64,000 nucleotides of DNA from Halomonas sp. SpR1 (GTDB taxonomy: Bacteria; Pseudomonadota; Gammaproteobacteria; Pseudomonadales; Halomonadaceae), in NCBI RefSeq assembly GCF_031010175.1, contig NZ_JAUAMB010000002.1, positions 62,001-126,000 of the forward strand. The letters are read 5' to 3'. This document shows positions 52,273 through 61,799 of the stretch, piece after piece (within the stretch, counting starts at the first letter, position 1; each line of letters starts with the position of its first letter). The position numbers and the translations under genes are program-made. The notes beneath the pieces were generated by a model. It had not been told where the DNA came from, ran no database searches, and worked only from the letters and a program-made list of their open reading frames with translations.

Positions 52273-53448
52273 ATGTTCGAATTGGTAGATAACGCACCCT
52301 CGAGCAGTGCGGTCATCAAAGTGGTTGGCGTTGGCGGCGGTGGCGGCAATGCTGTTAACCACATGGTCGAAAGCAATATTGAAGGCGTTGAGTTTATCTG
52401 CGCTAACACGGATGCCCAGGCGCTCAAGCGCGTGTCGGCAAAAACCGTCCTGCAACTGGGCAGTGAAATCACCAAAGGGTTAGGCGCAGGTGCCAATCCG
52501 GAAGTGGGTCGCCAGGCCGCAATGGAAGACCGTGAACGCATTGCGGAATTGCTGGTGGGCGCCGATATGGTGTTCATCACTGCCGGTATGGGGGGCGGTA
52601 CGGGCACTGGAGGCGCGCCGGTGGTGGCGCAGGTCGCCAAGGAGTTGGGTATTCTTACCGTCGCAGTCGTGACGCGCCCCTTCCCCTTTGAGGGGCCGAA
52701 GCGTATGCGCGCTGCTGAAGAGGGCATGAAAGAGCTCTCTGAACACGTGGATTCATTGATCACTATTCCCAACGAAAAACTGCTCTCCGTGCTGGGCAAG
52801 AACGCCACGCTACTGACGGCTTTCAGTGCGGCGAATGATGTGCTGTTGGGCGCTGTTCAAGGTATTGCAGAGCTGATTACCAGTCCGGGTATCATCAACG
52901 TCGACTTTGCCGATGTGCGCACCGTTATGTCTGAAATGGGCATGGCGATGATGGGTACCGGTGGTGCCACGGGTGAAAACCGTGCTCGCGAAGCGGCCGA
53001 GAAGGCTATCCGTAGCCCGCTGCTGGAAGATATCGATCTGCACGGCGCTCGTGGTATTCTGGTCAACATCACGGCGGGGCCCGACTTGTCCATCGGCGAG
53101 TTCAATGATGTGGGCGCTACAGTTCAAGAGTTTGCTTCACCGGATGCTACCATCGTCGTCGGCACCTCCATTGATATGGAAATGTCCGACGAACTGCGTG
53201 TTACCGTTGTGGCAGCTGGCTTGGATGGACAAAAGCCGGCAACGGCCTCACGTGAGCCCGCGCGCCGCTCTGCGGCGGAGTCGTCGGATTACCGCAAGCT
53301 GCAACAGCCGACGGTGATGCGTCAACAGGCAACAGCCCGCGCTGAAGCAACCGAAACGGCCGCCAAGCCTCGTCCCGAAAAGCGTCGTGCGTCCGAAGCC
53401 GATGACTATCTGGACATTCCCGCGTTTCTACGCCGCCAGGCGGATTGA
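52273..53448 (+). CDS. ftsZ: Cell division GTPase FtsZ
   Basis: 391-residue tubulin homologue that forms the Z-ring. The tubulin signature [13 protein letters not shown], the N-terminal [14 protein letters not shown] and the T7-loop [15 protein letters not shown] are present. After a linker of about 55 residues the conserved C-terminal peptide [15 protein letters not shown], which binds FtsA and ZipA, closes the protein. The ATG at 52273 matches family starts; the frame extends upstream into ftsA. A strong terminator follows. Confidence 0.98.
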   Translation: MFELVDNAPSSSAVIKVVGVGGGGGNAVNHMVESNIEGVEFICANTDAQALKRVSAKTVLQLGSEITKGLGAGANPEVGRQAAMEDRERIAELLVGADMVFITAGMGGGTGTGGAPVVAQVAKELGILTVAVVTRPFPFEGPKRMRAAEEGMKELSEHVDSLITIPNEKLLSVLGKNATLLTAFSAANDVLLGAVQGIAELITSPGIINVDFADVRTVMSEMGMAMMGTGGATGENRAREAAEKAIRSPLLEDIDLHGARGILVNITAGPDLSIGEFNDVGATVQEFASPDATIVVGTSIDMEMSDELRVTVVAAGLDGQKPATASREPARRSAAESSDYRKLQQPTVMRQQATARAEATETAAKPRPEKRRASEADDYLDIPAFLRRQAD

Positions 53449-53479
53449 TTCTCCATATCAGGCTCAGTGTGACAACGAG

Positions 53480-53509
53480 CGAGCGTTTTATTGGCTAAAA
53501 CGCTCGTTT
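53480..53509 (+). terminator. Intrinsic terminator after ftsZ
   Basis: A perfect 11-base stem, CGAGCGTTTTA with TAAAACGCTCG, around a TTGGC loop, followed by TTT. It separates ftsZ from lpxC, which therefore probably has its own promoter in 53510-53581. Confidence 0.78.
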
Positions 53510-53581
53510 GCTGTTAAAGTGAACACTGTTTGATAACTTTTCCCCTGCGGTTATTACCGTCATAAGAGCTCGGCTACTTCC

Positions 53582-54493
53582 ATGATCAGACAACGCACCC
53601 TACAAAACGTCATTCGCGCCACCGGAGTGGGCCTGCATTCTGGCAAAAAAGTCCACCTGGCACTGCGTCCGGCGCCGGCCAATACTGGGATTGTGTTTGT
53701 TAGAACCGATCTGGATCCCGTTGTGCACGTTCCCGCCCGGGCAGAGTTGGTTGAAGATACCAAGCTTTGTACTGCGCTGGTTTCGAATGGGGTTAAGGTG
53801 GCTACCGTTGAACACCTGATGTCAGCCTTTGCTGGACTGGGTATCGACAACGCCTACGTAGATGTTAGCGAGCCTGAAGTGCCGATTATGGACGGTAGCG
53901 CTAGCCCGTTTGTGTTTTTGATTCAATCAGCGGGTATTTTGGAGCAGGATGCTGCGAAGAAATTTATTCGCATCAAGCGTCGTGTGGGGGTGACTGATGG
54001 TGATAAGGAAGCGGTTTTCTTACCCCATCAAGGGTTTAAGGTCTCCTTTGCAATTGACTTTGATCATCCCGTTTTTGAGCAGCAGAAACAGACCGCGCTG
54101 ATCGATTTCTCGACTACCTCTTTCGTTAAAGAGGTCTCCCGCGCACGTACTTTTGGGTTTATGCGTGATTTAGAGTTTTTACGCTCTAATAATCTGGCGC
54201 TAGGCGGCAGTTTAGACAACGCCATCGTGGTTGACGATTACCGTATTGTTAATGAAGGCGGCCTACGCTACGAAGATGAGTTCGTTAAGCATAAGGTATT
54301 AGATGCTATCGGTGACTTGTACCAGCTGGGTTATAGCCTGATTGGCGAGTTTCGTGGAGTCAAGTCTGGCCATGCGTTGAACAATCAGCTGTGCCGCGAG
54401 TTACTGGCGCAACCCGATGCCTATGAAGTTGTCACCTTTGAAGAAGATAAGGCAGTGGCGCCTATTTCCTATGTCGCTCCCGCAATGGCTTGA
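53582..54493 (+). CDS. lpxC: UDP-3-O-acyl-N-acetylglucosamine deacetylase LpxC
   Basis: 303-residue zinc deacetylase, the committed step of lipid A synthesis. Zinc ligands are His78 ([12 protein letters not shown]), His237 and Asp241 ([10 protein letters not shown]); the catalytic residues Glu77 and His264 (SGHALNN) are present at exactly the family positions. The start [20 protein letters not shown] is standard. It follows the ftsZ terminator and ends at a terminator shared with dciA. Confidence 0.98.
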   Translation: MIRQRTLQNVIRATGVGLHSGKKVHLALRPAPANTGIVFVRTDLDPVVHVPARAELVEDTKLCTALVSNGVKVATVEHLMSAFAGLGIDNAYVDVSEPEVPIMDGSASPFVFLIQSAGILEQDAAKKFIRIKRRVGVTDGDKEAVFLPHQGFKVSFAIDFDHPVFEQQKQTALIDFSTTSFVKEVSRARTFGFMRDLEFLRSNNLALGGSLDNAIVVDDYRIVNEGGLRYEDEFVKHKVLDAIGDLYQLGYSLIGEFRGVKSGHALNNQLCRELLAQPDAYEVVTFEEDKAVAPISYVAPAMA

Positions 54494-54567
54494 CGCAGCA
54501 TCGCCTTAGCCCTTTATACGAGCGTCTTCGATCTGTGGATTTCTAGTAATACCTTGTTTTGATTATT

Positions 54568-54600
54568 AAAGCATCGCTGAGGCGGTGCTTTATGCTTTTT
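54568..54600. terminator. Terminator between lpxC and dciA
   Basis: AAAGCATCGC pairs with GCGGTGCTTT (one G-T pair) around TGAG, followed by ATGCTTTTT. It lies between convergent lpxC and dciA. Confidence 0.7.
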
Positions 54601-54652
54601 GGGACAGTGACCCTAGAGCGATGAGTCTGTTGTTCAGAAAGCAGTGAGGATG

Positions 54653-55114
54653 TCACTTGGGTGGTCGGGCATGAGATGCCAGCCTTTCCAAGGCGCGTTT
54701 AAGCGCAGGATTGGTGGTGTCCTCAGCGCACTCAGCTAACGTTTTTCCCGCGTCGGCTGACAGGCTGCGTGTATTTCTTGGTGGAGCCACAATAGGGCGT
54801 ACAGGGCGTACTTTAAAAGTAAAGCCGCTTACCCCTTCAAAGCCGGGCAATTGATGAAGTAGTTCTAGCAAACGTTGTTGTTCAAAGCGCAACCACGTCA
54901 ACCAGCCCGCCTGACCACTAATCAGCGTTAAGCGACCTTCGCTAAAGCCGCCCACAAAAATATGCTCACGCATCTCTTCGGGGAGGTGGGCACGCAGGTG
55001 GCGTTGAGCCTGATCGATTAGCCGAGAGAGACGCATTAATTGATTAATATCGCCCGACTTTGAGAGCAAACTAGCGATGGGCTGGGCGCGCGAACGCTTA
55101 ACCTTTATACTCAT
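54653..55114 (-). CDS. dciA: DciA-family replicative helicase operator (DUF721)
   Basis: 153-residue DUF721 protein. DciA loads the replicative helicase DnaB in bacteria that lack phage-derived DnaC. The folded domain covers about residues 8-105 (LIDQAQRHLRAHLPEEMREH, LTLISGQAGWLTWLRFEQQRLL), followed by a disordered basic tail. Its place between lpxC and secA on the opposite strand is the common one in gammaproteobacteria. It is divergent from the small ORF that precedes secA. Confidence 0.9.
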   Translation of the reverse strand: MSIKVKRSRAQPIASLLSKSGDINQLMRLSRLIDQAQRHLRAHLPEEMREHIFVGGFSEGRLTLISGQAGWLTWLRFEQQRLLELLHQLPGFEGVSGFTFKVRPVRPIVAPPRNTRSLSADAGKTLAECAEDTTNPALKRALERLASHARPPK

Positions 55115-55224
55115 ACGCTTAATTCCTAGGTGCTGCTATTTTGGGCACCACTACTAATGACGTCGGCTACCTTCGCCGATGGCGAATTAGTTAACTTTAT
55201 CACGCTCAGGAGTCGGTCTACAGC

Positions 55225-55587
55225 ATGTCACCTACGCTTGATGTTCAATCTGCTTTGCCGCGGCGCCATCGCCGTTACGGTTTAGCGCGTTGGTGGCTGG
55301 CCGGCCTGTTAGTAAGCTGCCTTTTGCCCGCCAGTTTAAGCCCTGCGGATGCGTTCCGCGGTGGCGAGCGTAGCGTTACTATCTGTTTCTGGGTTCCCGC
55401 CATTTTGCGCGCGCAGTCCCACTGGGTAGCCAAGCGCCGACGCGCCCAGCAGCGCTGGGCGCAAAGTCCTCAACGTTTTGCTCCTGTTCGTCGTCTATGC
55501 CACTGGCTAGCCCCAATGGCTATGCTGGTTGCGGCGCGGGATGTCTTGACCCAGCGTGGCCCACCTTCCCATCGAGTCTGCCGTTAA
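55225..55587 (+). CDS. Unrecognised secretory-type small protein upstream of secA; candidate SecM-like arrest peptide
   Basis: I do not recognise this 120-residue protein. The N-terminus is very basic (RRHRRYGLAR) followed by a hydrophobic core (about residues 23-38) and a likely signal-peptidase site after PADA (about 44), so the nascent chain should enter the Sec pathway. The rest is Arg/Trp/Gln rich with no domain I can name. Near the C-terminus, R111-G-P-P114 resembles the RAGP/RAPP ends of known translation arrest peptides. Six residues follow before the stop. CAGGAG lies 12 bases before the ATG. It is the first gene of the secA transcript, in the position of secM in E. coli, and a hairpin lies in the 104-base gap to secA. 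The arrest function is inference; it could also be a small exported protein. Confidence 0.6.
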   Translation: MSPTLDVQSALPRRHRRYGLARWWLAGLLVSCLLPASLSPADAFRGGERSVTICFWVPAILRAQSHWVAKRRRAQQRWAQSPQRFAPVRRLCHWLAPMAMLVAARDVLTQRGPPSHRVCR

Positions 55588-55600
55588 TACATCTACTTTG

Positions 55601-55628
55601 TGCATGCTCTGCAGCTAATGGGCATGCA
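55601..55628 (+). promoter_or_regulatory. Hairpin in the leader immediately upstream of secA
   Basis: TGCATGC (55601-55607) and GCATGCA (55622-55628) form a 7-base stem around a 14-base loop, 13 bases after the stop of the small ORF. The GCATG in it could also pair with CATGC overlapping the secA start codon (55691-55695), which has only a weak GGA ribosome binding site. That suggests, but does not prove, a translation switch. Confidence 0.4.
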
Positions 55629-55691
55629 GTTAAAGCGCCTGTAGTGAAAGGGTAATGTCCGCTGGGACGCTCGTGAATACTTGGATATTTC

Positions 55692-58424
55692 ATGCTTAAT
55701 AATTTATTACGTAAAGTCGTGGGTTCTAAAAATGACCGCGATGTCAAACGCATGCACAAGAATGTGCCGCATATTAATGCCTTGGAAGCGGAGCTCGAGG
55801 CCATTAGCGATGCTGAACTACAAGGTAAAACCGCTGAGCTGCGCCAGCGTTTAGAAGCTGGTGAGTCCCTTGATGCATTGCTAGCCCCCGCTTTTGCCAT
55901 CGTTCGAGAAGCCAGTAAACGCGTTATGGGCATGCGCCATTTCGATGTGCAGATGGTGGGTGGCATGACCCTGCACCGTGGCCGTATTGCTGAAATGAAA
56001 ACCGGTGAGGGTAAAACCCTGGTTGCAACTCTGGCTGTGTATCTCAATGCGCTACCAGGTAAAGGCGTTCACGTGGTGACAGTGAACGACTATCTGGCCC
56101 GCCGTGATGCTGAGTGGATGCGCCCGCTGTATGAGTTTTTGGGTCTTACCATTGGCGTTATCTTCTCCGGTCAGACGAATGAAGAGAAGCGTCACGCCTA
56201 TCAGTGCGATATTACCTATGGCACCAACAACGAGTTCGGCTTCGATTATCTGCGCGATAACATGGCGTTTTCGTTAGAAGATAAAGTCCAGCGGGGACTG
56301 CATTATGCGATTGTCGACGAAGTCGACTCCATTCTGATCGATGAAGCGCGTACGCCGCTGATTATTTCTGGAGCGGTGGACGAAAATACCGATCTCTATA
56401 AAGTCGTCAATCAACTCGCCCAGCAGCTTGAGAAAGGCGAAGAGATTGAAGACGAAGAGGCAACGGTTGTCGGTGACTTTTTAATCGATGAGAAGCAGAA
56501 ACAGGTAGAGCTAACGGAGCAGGGGCATAATAAAGTTGAAGAGCTGATGCGCGCTGAGGGGCTGTTGGGCGATGGCGAATCGCTGTATGCCGCGCAAAAC
56601 CTTAACTTGCTTCAGCATATGCATTCGGCCTTGCGCGCTCGCCATCTCTATCACCGTGATGTCGACTATATCATCTCTGAAGGTCAGGTGGTGATCGTTG
56701 ATGAGCACACAGGCCGCTCCATGCCAGGGCGTCGCTGGTCGGAAGGCTTGCACCAGGCCGTCGAAGCCAAAGAGGGCGTCACGGTTCAACGGGAAAGCCA
56801 AACGCTAGCCTCGACAACCTTTCAGAACTACTTCCGTCTGTATGAAAAATTAGCCGGTATGACCGGCACGGCTGATACCGAAGCCTTTGAGTTTCGGCAG
56901 ATTTATGGCCTCGACGTAGTGGTGATTCCTACCAACCGGCCATTGGCTCGTAAAGACCTGAACGATCTGGTCTATTTGAGTGCTGAAGAGAAGTACGAAG
57001 CAATTATCAAGGATGTCAAAACCGAGACTGAAGCCGGGCGTCCGGTACTGGTGGGTACGGCGTCCATTGAAACGTCCGAATACCTCGCCAAGCTGATGCG
57101 TGAGGCGGGCCTGACGTTCAACGTGCTTAACGCCAAACAGCACCAGAGTGAAGCCGAGATTATTGCCCAGGCAGGCCGCCCGGGGGCGATTACCATCGCC
57201 ACCAACATGGCCGGTCGCGGTACCGATATTGTTCTCGGGGGTAACTGGGAAGCCGAAGTTGCCAAGCTGCAAAACCCTAGCCAAGAGCAAGTTGAGGCAT
57301 TAAAAGCCGAATGGCAGGCGCGTCACGATGGCGTGCTGGCCGCTGGCGGCTTGCACGTGGTGGGCTCTGAGCGCCACGAATCCCGGCGGATCGATAATCA
57401 GCTGCGTGGCCGCGCCGGGCGCCAGGGTGATCCTGGCTCGACGCGCTTCTTCCTGTCACTGGAAGATAGCCTGATGCGCCTGTTTGGCTCTGATCGCGTC
57501 AAACGCCTGATGCAGGCATTGGGACTTGAGCACGGCGAAGCCATTGAGCATAAGATGGTCTCTAATGCCGTTGAGCGTGCCCAGAAGAAAGTCGAAGGAC
57601 GTAACTTCGATATTCGTAAGCAGCTGCTGGAGTATGATGACGTTGCCAACGACCAGCGCCGGGTGATCTACGACCAGCGCAATGAAATTCTTGCTGCGGA
57701 TAACGTTGCTGATGCTGTTATCGGTATTCGCGAAGAGGTGATGGAAACAGCCATCAGCGACTACGTGCCGCCCCAGAGTCTACCCGAGCAGTGGGATCTG
57801 CCCGGCTTGGAAGCGCACCTGAAAACCGAGTTCAACCTTGATGCGCCCGTGGTTAAATGGGCCGCCGAGGATGAGCGCTTCAGCGAGGAGCAACTGCGTG
57901 AGCGGTTGCAGACCATGCACCGCGAAGCCTACGCGGCCAAGATTGAGGCGGCTGGCGAGAAGCTGATTCGGCGCTTTGAGAAGCAGGTCATGCTGCAAGT
58001 GCTGGATACGCGCTGGAAAGAGCACCTTCAGTCGATGGATCACCTGCGCCGTGGTATCCACCTCCGTGGCTACGCTCAGAAAAACCCCAAGCAGGAGTAC
58101 AAGCGTGAATCCTTCGATCTCTTTCAGCAGCTGTTGGAGCATATTAAAGCCGATGTAACGCGCATCCTGAGCCACGTGCAGGTTCGCCAGCCTGAAGAGG
58201 TGGATGCCCTTGAGCAACAGCGTCGCGAAGCGCTGGCGCGCGAAACTGCCACGGCGGCTAGCCGCCATGACGCTCCGGCTGCGGAGCAAGCCGAGAATGA
58301 GCAGGAAGCACCGGGTATAGATGGCCGTCCTGTACGTCGCGAAGGCCCGAAAGTGGGTCGTAACGACCCCTGTTTTTGTGGCTCGGGTAAGAAGTACAAG
58401 CAGTGCTGTGGAAAGCTAAGCTAA
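55692..58424 (+). CDS. secA: Protein translocase ATPase SecA
   Basis: 910-residue motor of the Sec pathway, close to the usual length for gammaproteobacteria. Walker A is MKTGEGKTL (residues 102-110); [33 protein letters not shown] and [19 protein letters not shown] are the DEAD-like helicase motifs. The C-terminal zinc-binding SecB/ribosome contact region, [13 protein letters not shown], is intact. Translation starts at an ATG with a poor ribosome binding site, after the small ORF and hairpin described above. Confidence 0.98.
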   Translation: MLNNLLRKVVGSKNDRDVKRMHKNVPHINALEAELEAISDAELQGKTAELRQRLEAGESLDALLAPAFAIVREASKRVMGMRHFDVQMVGGMTLHRGRIAEMKTGEGKTLVATLAVYLNALPGKGVHVVTVNDYLARRDAEWMRPLYEFLGLTIGVIFSGQTNEEKRHAYQCDITYGTNNEFGFDYLRDNMAFSLEDKVQRGLHYAIVDEVDSILIDEARTPLIISGAVDENTDLYKVVNQLAQQLEKGEEIEDEEATVVGDFLIDEKQKQVELTEQGHNKVEELMRAEGLLGDGESLYAAQNLNLLQHMHSALRARHLYHRDVDYIISEGQVVIVDEHTGRSMPGRRWSEGLHQAVEAKEGVTVQRESQTLASTTFQNYFRLYEKLAGMTGTADTEAFEFRQIYGLDVVVIPTNRPLARKDLNDLVYLSAEEKYEAIIKDVKTETEAGRPVLVGTASIETSEYLAKLMREAGLTFNVLNAKQHQSEAEIIAQAGRPGAITIATNMAGRGTDIVLGGNWEAEVAKLQNPSQEQVEALKAEWQARHDGVLAAGGLHVVGSERHESRRIDNQLRGRAGRQGDPGSTRFFLSLEDSLMRLFGSDRVKRLMQALGLEHGEAIEHKMVSNAVERAQKKVEGRNFDIRKQLLEYDDVANDQRRVIYDQRNEILAADNVADAVIGIREEVMETAISDYVPPQSLPEQWDLPGLEAHLKTEFNLDAPVVKWAAEDERFSEEQLRERLQTMHREAYAAKIEAAGEKLIRRFEKQVMLQVLDTRWKEHLQSMDHLRRGIHLRGYAQKNPKQEYKRESFDLFQQLLEHIKADVTRILSHVQVRQPEEVDALEQQRREALARETATAASRHDAPAAEQAENEQEAPGIDGRPVRREGPKVGRNDPCFCGSGKKYKQCCGKLS

Positions 58425-58438
58425 CGGCGCCCGTTTTT
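58423..58438 (+). terminator. Small possible terminator overlapping the secA stop
   Basis: AACGG/CCGTT stem around CGC followed by TTT; short, so it may only attenuate transcription into argJ. Confidence 0.35.
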
Positions 58439-58479
58439 GGGACGGTCTGCAAAACGGTCTTTGTTTAAAGGAGAGAATC

Positions 58480-59709
58480 ATGGCGGTTGGAAACACTCCC
58501 TTTCCAGAGTTGCCACCCCTGCAAGGGGTGCGCCTGGGGGTTGCAATGGCGGGTATCAAAAAGCCGAATCGTCGTGATGTAGTGGTGATTGAACTGCCCG
58601 AGACCGCGACGGTGTCAGGGGTCTTTACCCGAAATGCGTTCTGCGCAGCGCCGGTAGTGGTGGCGAAGCAGCACCTTGAGCAGTGTCGTACAGAAGGCCG
58701 TTCACCGCGCTATTGGCTGATTAACACCGGTAACGCTAACGCAGGTACCGGTGAGGCAGGCTTGCGCGATGCACGTGCTAGCTGTGCTGAACTGGCCAAA
58801 CAGGCAGGCGTGTCTGAACAAGATGTACTGCCATTTTCAACCGGTGTGATTGGTGAGCCGTTGCCAATGGATCGCCTGATAGCGGGCTTGACGCCGGCGC
58901 TGGAATGTCTGGCCAGCGACGCCGCTGCCTGGGAGCAAGCAGGCCAAGGCATTTTAACCACCGATACCCGTGCCAAAGGTGCCACGGTCACGCTGGAAAT
59001 GGATGGCCAGCAGGTGACGATTAATGGCATCGCCAAAGGGTCGGGCATGATCAAGCCCAATATGGCCACCATGTTGGGGTTTGTGGTGACCGATGCGGCT
59101 ATCGAAGCACCGCTACTGGATCGCCTGTTGCGCGAAACGGTTGATCGCTCGTTTAACTGCATTACCGTAGATAGCGATACCTCGACCAATGACGCCTGTA
59201 TGTTGGCGGCCACCGGCACTGGTCCTCGCATCGCCGATGAAGCGCAGATTGCTGTTTTCAGTAATGCTCTACAGCGAGTGATGACCGAGCTGGCGCAAGC
59301 GATTATACGTGATGCAGAAGGTGCGACGAAATTCGTTACTTTCCAGGTGGGCGAGGCTAAAAGTCGTCAAGAGGCGCTGGATGTGGCTTTTACCGTGGCT
59401 CACTCGCCGCTGGTGAAAACCGCGCTTTACGCCTCAGATGCCAACTGGGGGCGCATTTTGGCGGCCGTAGGACGAGCACCTGTGAGTGACTTTGATGTCA
59501 ATCGTGTGGTGATCGATTTGGGTGAGGTACGCCTCGTTGAACAGGGCGGGCGTGCAGCGGGCTACACCGAAGCGGCAGGAAGCGCCGTGATGGCGCAGTC
59601 AGAAATTACCATTCGCATTAACTTGGGGCGCGGCGAAGAGAGTGCCACGGTGTGGACTTCTGACCTCTCCCATGACTATGTGTCTATCAACGCGGATTAC
59701 CGCAGCTAG
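58480..59709 (+). CDS. argJ: Bifunctional ornithine acetyltransferase / N-acetylglutamate synthase ArgJ
   Basis: 409-residue Ntn-hydrolase-like enzyme of arginine synthesis that recycles the acetyl group from N-acetylornithine to glutamate. It is made as a precursor that cleaves itself before Thr197 in KPNMATMLGF, leaving Thr as nucleophile. TGNANAGTG and DSDTSTNDACMLAATG are other family segments. AAAGGAGAG precedes the ATG. It lies between secA and the Nudix gene as in Pseudomonas. Confidence 0.96.
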   Translation: MAVGNTPFPELPPLQGVRLGVAMAGIKKPNRRDVVVIELPETATVSGVFTRNAFCAAPVVVAKQHLEQCRTEGRSPRYWLINTGNANAGTGEAGLRDARASCAELAKQAGVSEQDVLPFSTGVIGEPLPMDRLIAGLTPALECLASDAAAWEQAGQGILTTDTRAKGATVTLEMDGQQVTINGIAKGSGMIKPNMATMLGFVVTDAAIEAPLLDRLLRETVDRSFNCITVDSDTSTNDACMLAATGTGPRIADEAQIAVFSNALQRVMTELAQAIIRDAEGATKFVTFQVGEAKSRQEALDVAFTVAHSPLVKTALYASDANWGRILAAVGRAPVSDFDVNRVVIDLGEVRLVEQGGRAAGYTEAAGSAVMAQSEITIRINLGRGEESATVWTSDLSHDYVSINADYRS

Positions 59710-59766
59710 CCAATCGCCCTCCGGGGCATTAGCTGGCAGTGGTAATGGGCATACGCAGCGAGATAG

Positions 59767-59789
59767 CACCGATGCCATCGGCATTGGTG
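59767..59789 (+). promoter_or_regulatory. Hairpin between argJ and the Nudix gene
   Basis: CACCGATGCC pairs with GGCATTGGTG (10 bases, one G-T) around ATC. There is no T-run, so it is not a standard terminator. Role unknown. Confidence 0.35.
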
Positions 59790-59826
59790 CGCGCAGTGGA
59801 TACAGACGTAACGAGTATATGAGTCT

Positions 59827-60783
59827 ATGAGCATAAAGGTAAAACGACGGGTTCACGTCGCGGCAGCTGCGATTATTAGCGCCGATCAAAAGCAAGTACT
59901 GATCGCTCGTCGGCCGTCGAACGTTGATCATGGCGGGTTGTGGGAGTTTCCGGGCGGTAAATTGGCCCCTTATGAAACTGGTCTTGAAGGGCTAAAGCGT
60001 GAGCTGCACGAAGAGCTGGGCGTTGAGATTGTTAGTGCCCAGCCACTGATTCGTGTCCACCATGAGTATCCCGACAAGCATATCCTGCTTGATGTATGGC
60101 AGGTGCATGAGTTTGCTGGTGAGCCCTTTGGTCGTGAAGGACAGGCGGTGCGTTGGGTACCTATGAGCGAGCTCTCCAACTACCCCTTCCCAGCGGCTAA
60201 TCTGCCGATCCTGAGAGCGGTAAGGTTGCCTACCGAGTATCTAATTACCGGGGAGGAAACCATTGATGCGCATTTCGATGCGTCTTTGGAGCGCGCGCTG
60301 CGTGAAGATAACATTCGGCTGGTACAGCTGCGCGCCAAACAGTTGGATGAAGCTGCTTATCTAGCCCGTGCCCAACGTGCATTGAGTTTGTGCCGTGAGC
60401 ACGGCGCGCGACTGCTACTCAATGGTGAGCCAACGCTGCTCGATCACATTGATGCCGATGGTATTCATTTGACCAGCGAGCGTTTGATGCAGCTTGAGCG
60501 TCGTCCGATTGCCGAAAGCAAGTGGCTGTCAGCGTCGACGCACAACCAGACGCAGCTTACCCAAGCGGCGGTGTTAGGCTGCGACTTTGTTAGCCTGTCG
60601 CCGCTGCGCACCACGCCGTCGCACCCCGAAGTGTTCCCGCTCGGGTGGCATGATTTTCAGCAGTTGGTCGAGCGCGCAGGCATGCCGGTGTTTGCCCTTG
60701 GCGGTATGACGCGCTTTGACGCCAATCACGCTCGTGCTGTGGGCGCTCAAGGAATTGCCTCAATCCGCGATTTCTGGAAATAA
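59827..60783 (+). CDS. mutT: Nudix hydrolase (MutT) fused to a ThiE-like domain
   Basis: 318 residues with two domains. Residues about 8-135 are a MutT-type Nudix domain; the Nudix box runs from GGKLAPYETGLEGLKREL to HEELG and shows the G-x5-E-x7-RE-x2-EE-x-G pattern. MutT removes 8-oxo-dGTP. Residues about 145-318 resemble thiamine-phosphate synthase (TIM barrel: VQLRAKQLDEAAYLARA, LLNGEPTLLDHIDADGIHL, FALGGMTRFDANHARAVGAQGIA). The fusion is known in pseudomonads and relatives; the ThiE part probably does not make thiamine. The ribosome binding site is weak. Confidence 0.92.
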   Translation: MSIKVKRRVHVAAAAIISADQKQVLIARRPSNVDHGGLWEFPGGKLAPYETGLEGLKRELHEELGVEIVSAQPLIRVHHEYPDKHILLDVWQVHEFAGEPFGREGQAVRWVPMSELSNYPFPAANLPILRAVRLPTEYLITGEETIDAHFDASLERALREDNIRLVQLRAKQLDEAAYLARAQRALSLCREHGARLLLNGEPTLLDHIDADGIHLTSERLMQLERRPIAESKWLSASTHNQTQLTQAAVLGCDFVSLSPLRTTPSHPEVFPLGWHDFQQLVERAGMPVFALGGMTRFDANHARAVGAQGIASIRDFWK

Positions 60784-60806
60784 CCCAGCTCATCAATCTG
60801 TAATGA

Positions 60807-60848
60807 AAAACGCCTGCCTGGATCGTTATCCAAGTCAGGCGTTTTTTT
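60807..60848. terminator. Terminator between the Nudix gene and aguB
   Basis: AACGCCTG-CCTGGAT pairs with ATCCAAG-TCAGGCGTT with a small bulge, followed by a T-run on the plus strand and preceded by an A-run, so it can serve both converging genes. Confidence 0.82.
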
Positions 60849-60872
60849 GTTTAGCAAGCAACCGAAGGTGCC

Positions 60873-61787
60873 CTAGTCGCGGTAGCGGCGGGTTAAGTCG
60901 CTATAAGCGTCAATGCGCCGGTCACGCAGGTAAGGCCAAATACGGCGGATGTTTTCACTGCGTGCCATATCAAGTTTCACAACGAGCTGCTCTGTCTCTT
61001 CACCCGCATGGGCTAATAGCTCACCTTGGGGCCCGCAGACGAAACTACCGCCCCAGAACTGAATGCCGTCGCCGACCCCGGAGTGATCTGCTTCAAAGCC
61101 CACCCGGTTGGCCACCAGTACTGGCAAGCCGTTGGCGACGCCATGGGCGCGCTGAATGACCGTCCAGGCATCTTTCTGGCGGTTCTTTTCTTCGTTATCG
61201 TCATTGGGTTCCCAGCCGATTGCCGTCGGGTAAAGCAGTAAATCGGCTCCGGCTAGTGCCATTAGGCGTGCAGCTTCGGGATACCATTGATCCCAGCAAA
61301 CCAACACGCCGAGACGGCCCAGCGAGGTTTCGATCGGGGTAAAGCCTTCTCCACGGGCGCTGTCGTGATCACCCGGTGTGAAGTAAAACTTCTCATAAAA
61401 CCCAGGGTCATCGGGAATGTGCATCTTGCGATACTGCCCAACGCGGCCTTTGTCGCGGTCATAGACCACGGCGGTATTGTGGTAGAGTCCCGGTGCGCGA
61501 CGCTCAAATAGCGAACCGACCAGCACAATATCCAGCTCTTTGGCGAGCGCCGCCAAGCGCTGGCCGGTAGGGCCATCGAGGGGTTCCGCTAGATCAAACA
61601 GCGCGGGATCTTCAAATTGGCAAAAGTAGTGGGTAGCGTGCAGTTCTTGAAGCAGTACCAGCTGCGCACCTTTTTTAACGGCACTGCGGATACCTTCTTC
61701 GCTAGCTGACAGGCTTTTGGCTTTGTCCGGCCAGGCGGGTTGCTGCACGACACCGACAGTTAGCGTCGAATTTGATGTTATCGACAT
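60873..61787 (-). CDS. aguB: N-carbamoylputrescine amidase
   Basis: 304-residue nitrilase-superfamily amidase that converts N-carbamoylputrescine to putrescine. The catalytic Glu-Lys-Cys triad is Glu48 (LQELHATHYFC), Lys121 (RKMHIPDDPGFYEKF) and Cys164 (LVCWDQWYPEAA). The ATG at 61787 has AAAGGA 7 bases upstream; an ATG 18 bases earlier is also in frame. It lies downstream of aguA, the enzyme that makes its substrate, and the gap between them carries four 14-base repeats. Confidence 0.95.
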   Translation of the reverse strand: MSITSNSTLTVGVVQQPAWPDKAKSLSASEEGIRSAVKKGAQLVLLQELHATHYFCQFEDPALFDLAEPLDGPTGQRLAALAKELDIVLVGSLFERRAPGLYHNTAVVYDRDKGRVGQYRKMHIPDDPGFYEKFYFTPGDHDSARGEGFTPIETSLGRLGVLVCWDQWYPEAARLMALAGADLLLYPTAIGWEPNDDNEEKNRQKDAWTVIQRAHGVANGLPVLVANRVGFEADHSGVGDGIQFWGGSFVCGPQGELLAHAGEETEQLVVKLDMARSENIRRIWPYLRDRRIDAYSDLTRRYRD

Positions 61788-61799
61788 AATGGTTCCTTT

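Noticed and set aside
52257..52808. 183-codon open frame opposite ftsZ
   Set aside because: It lies wholly against a strongly conserved gene, has no recognisable protein features, and arises from GC-rich codon structure.
55520..56047. 175-codon frame opposite the secA start and the small upstream ORF
   Set aside because: It mostly mirrors the conserved secA N-terminus; composition is that of a shadow frame.
59827..59847. The Nudix protein and DciA both begin MSIKVKR, suggesting a duplicated start region
   Set aside because: The likeness stops after seven residues and the surrounding DNA is unrelated; best taken as chance.
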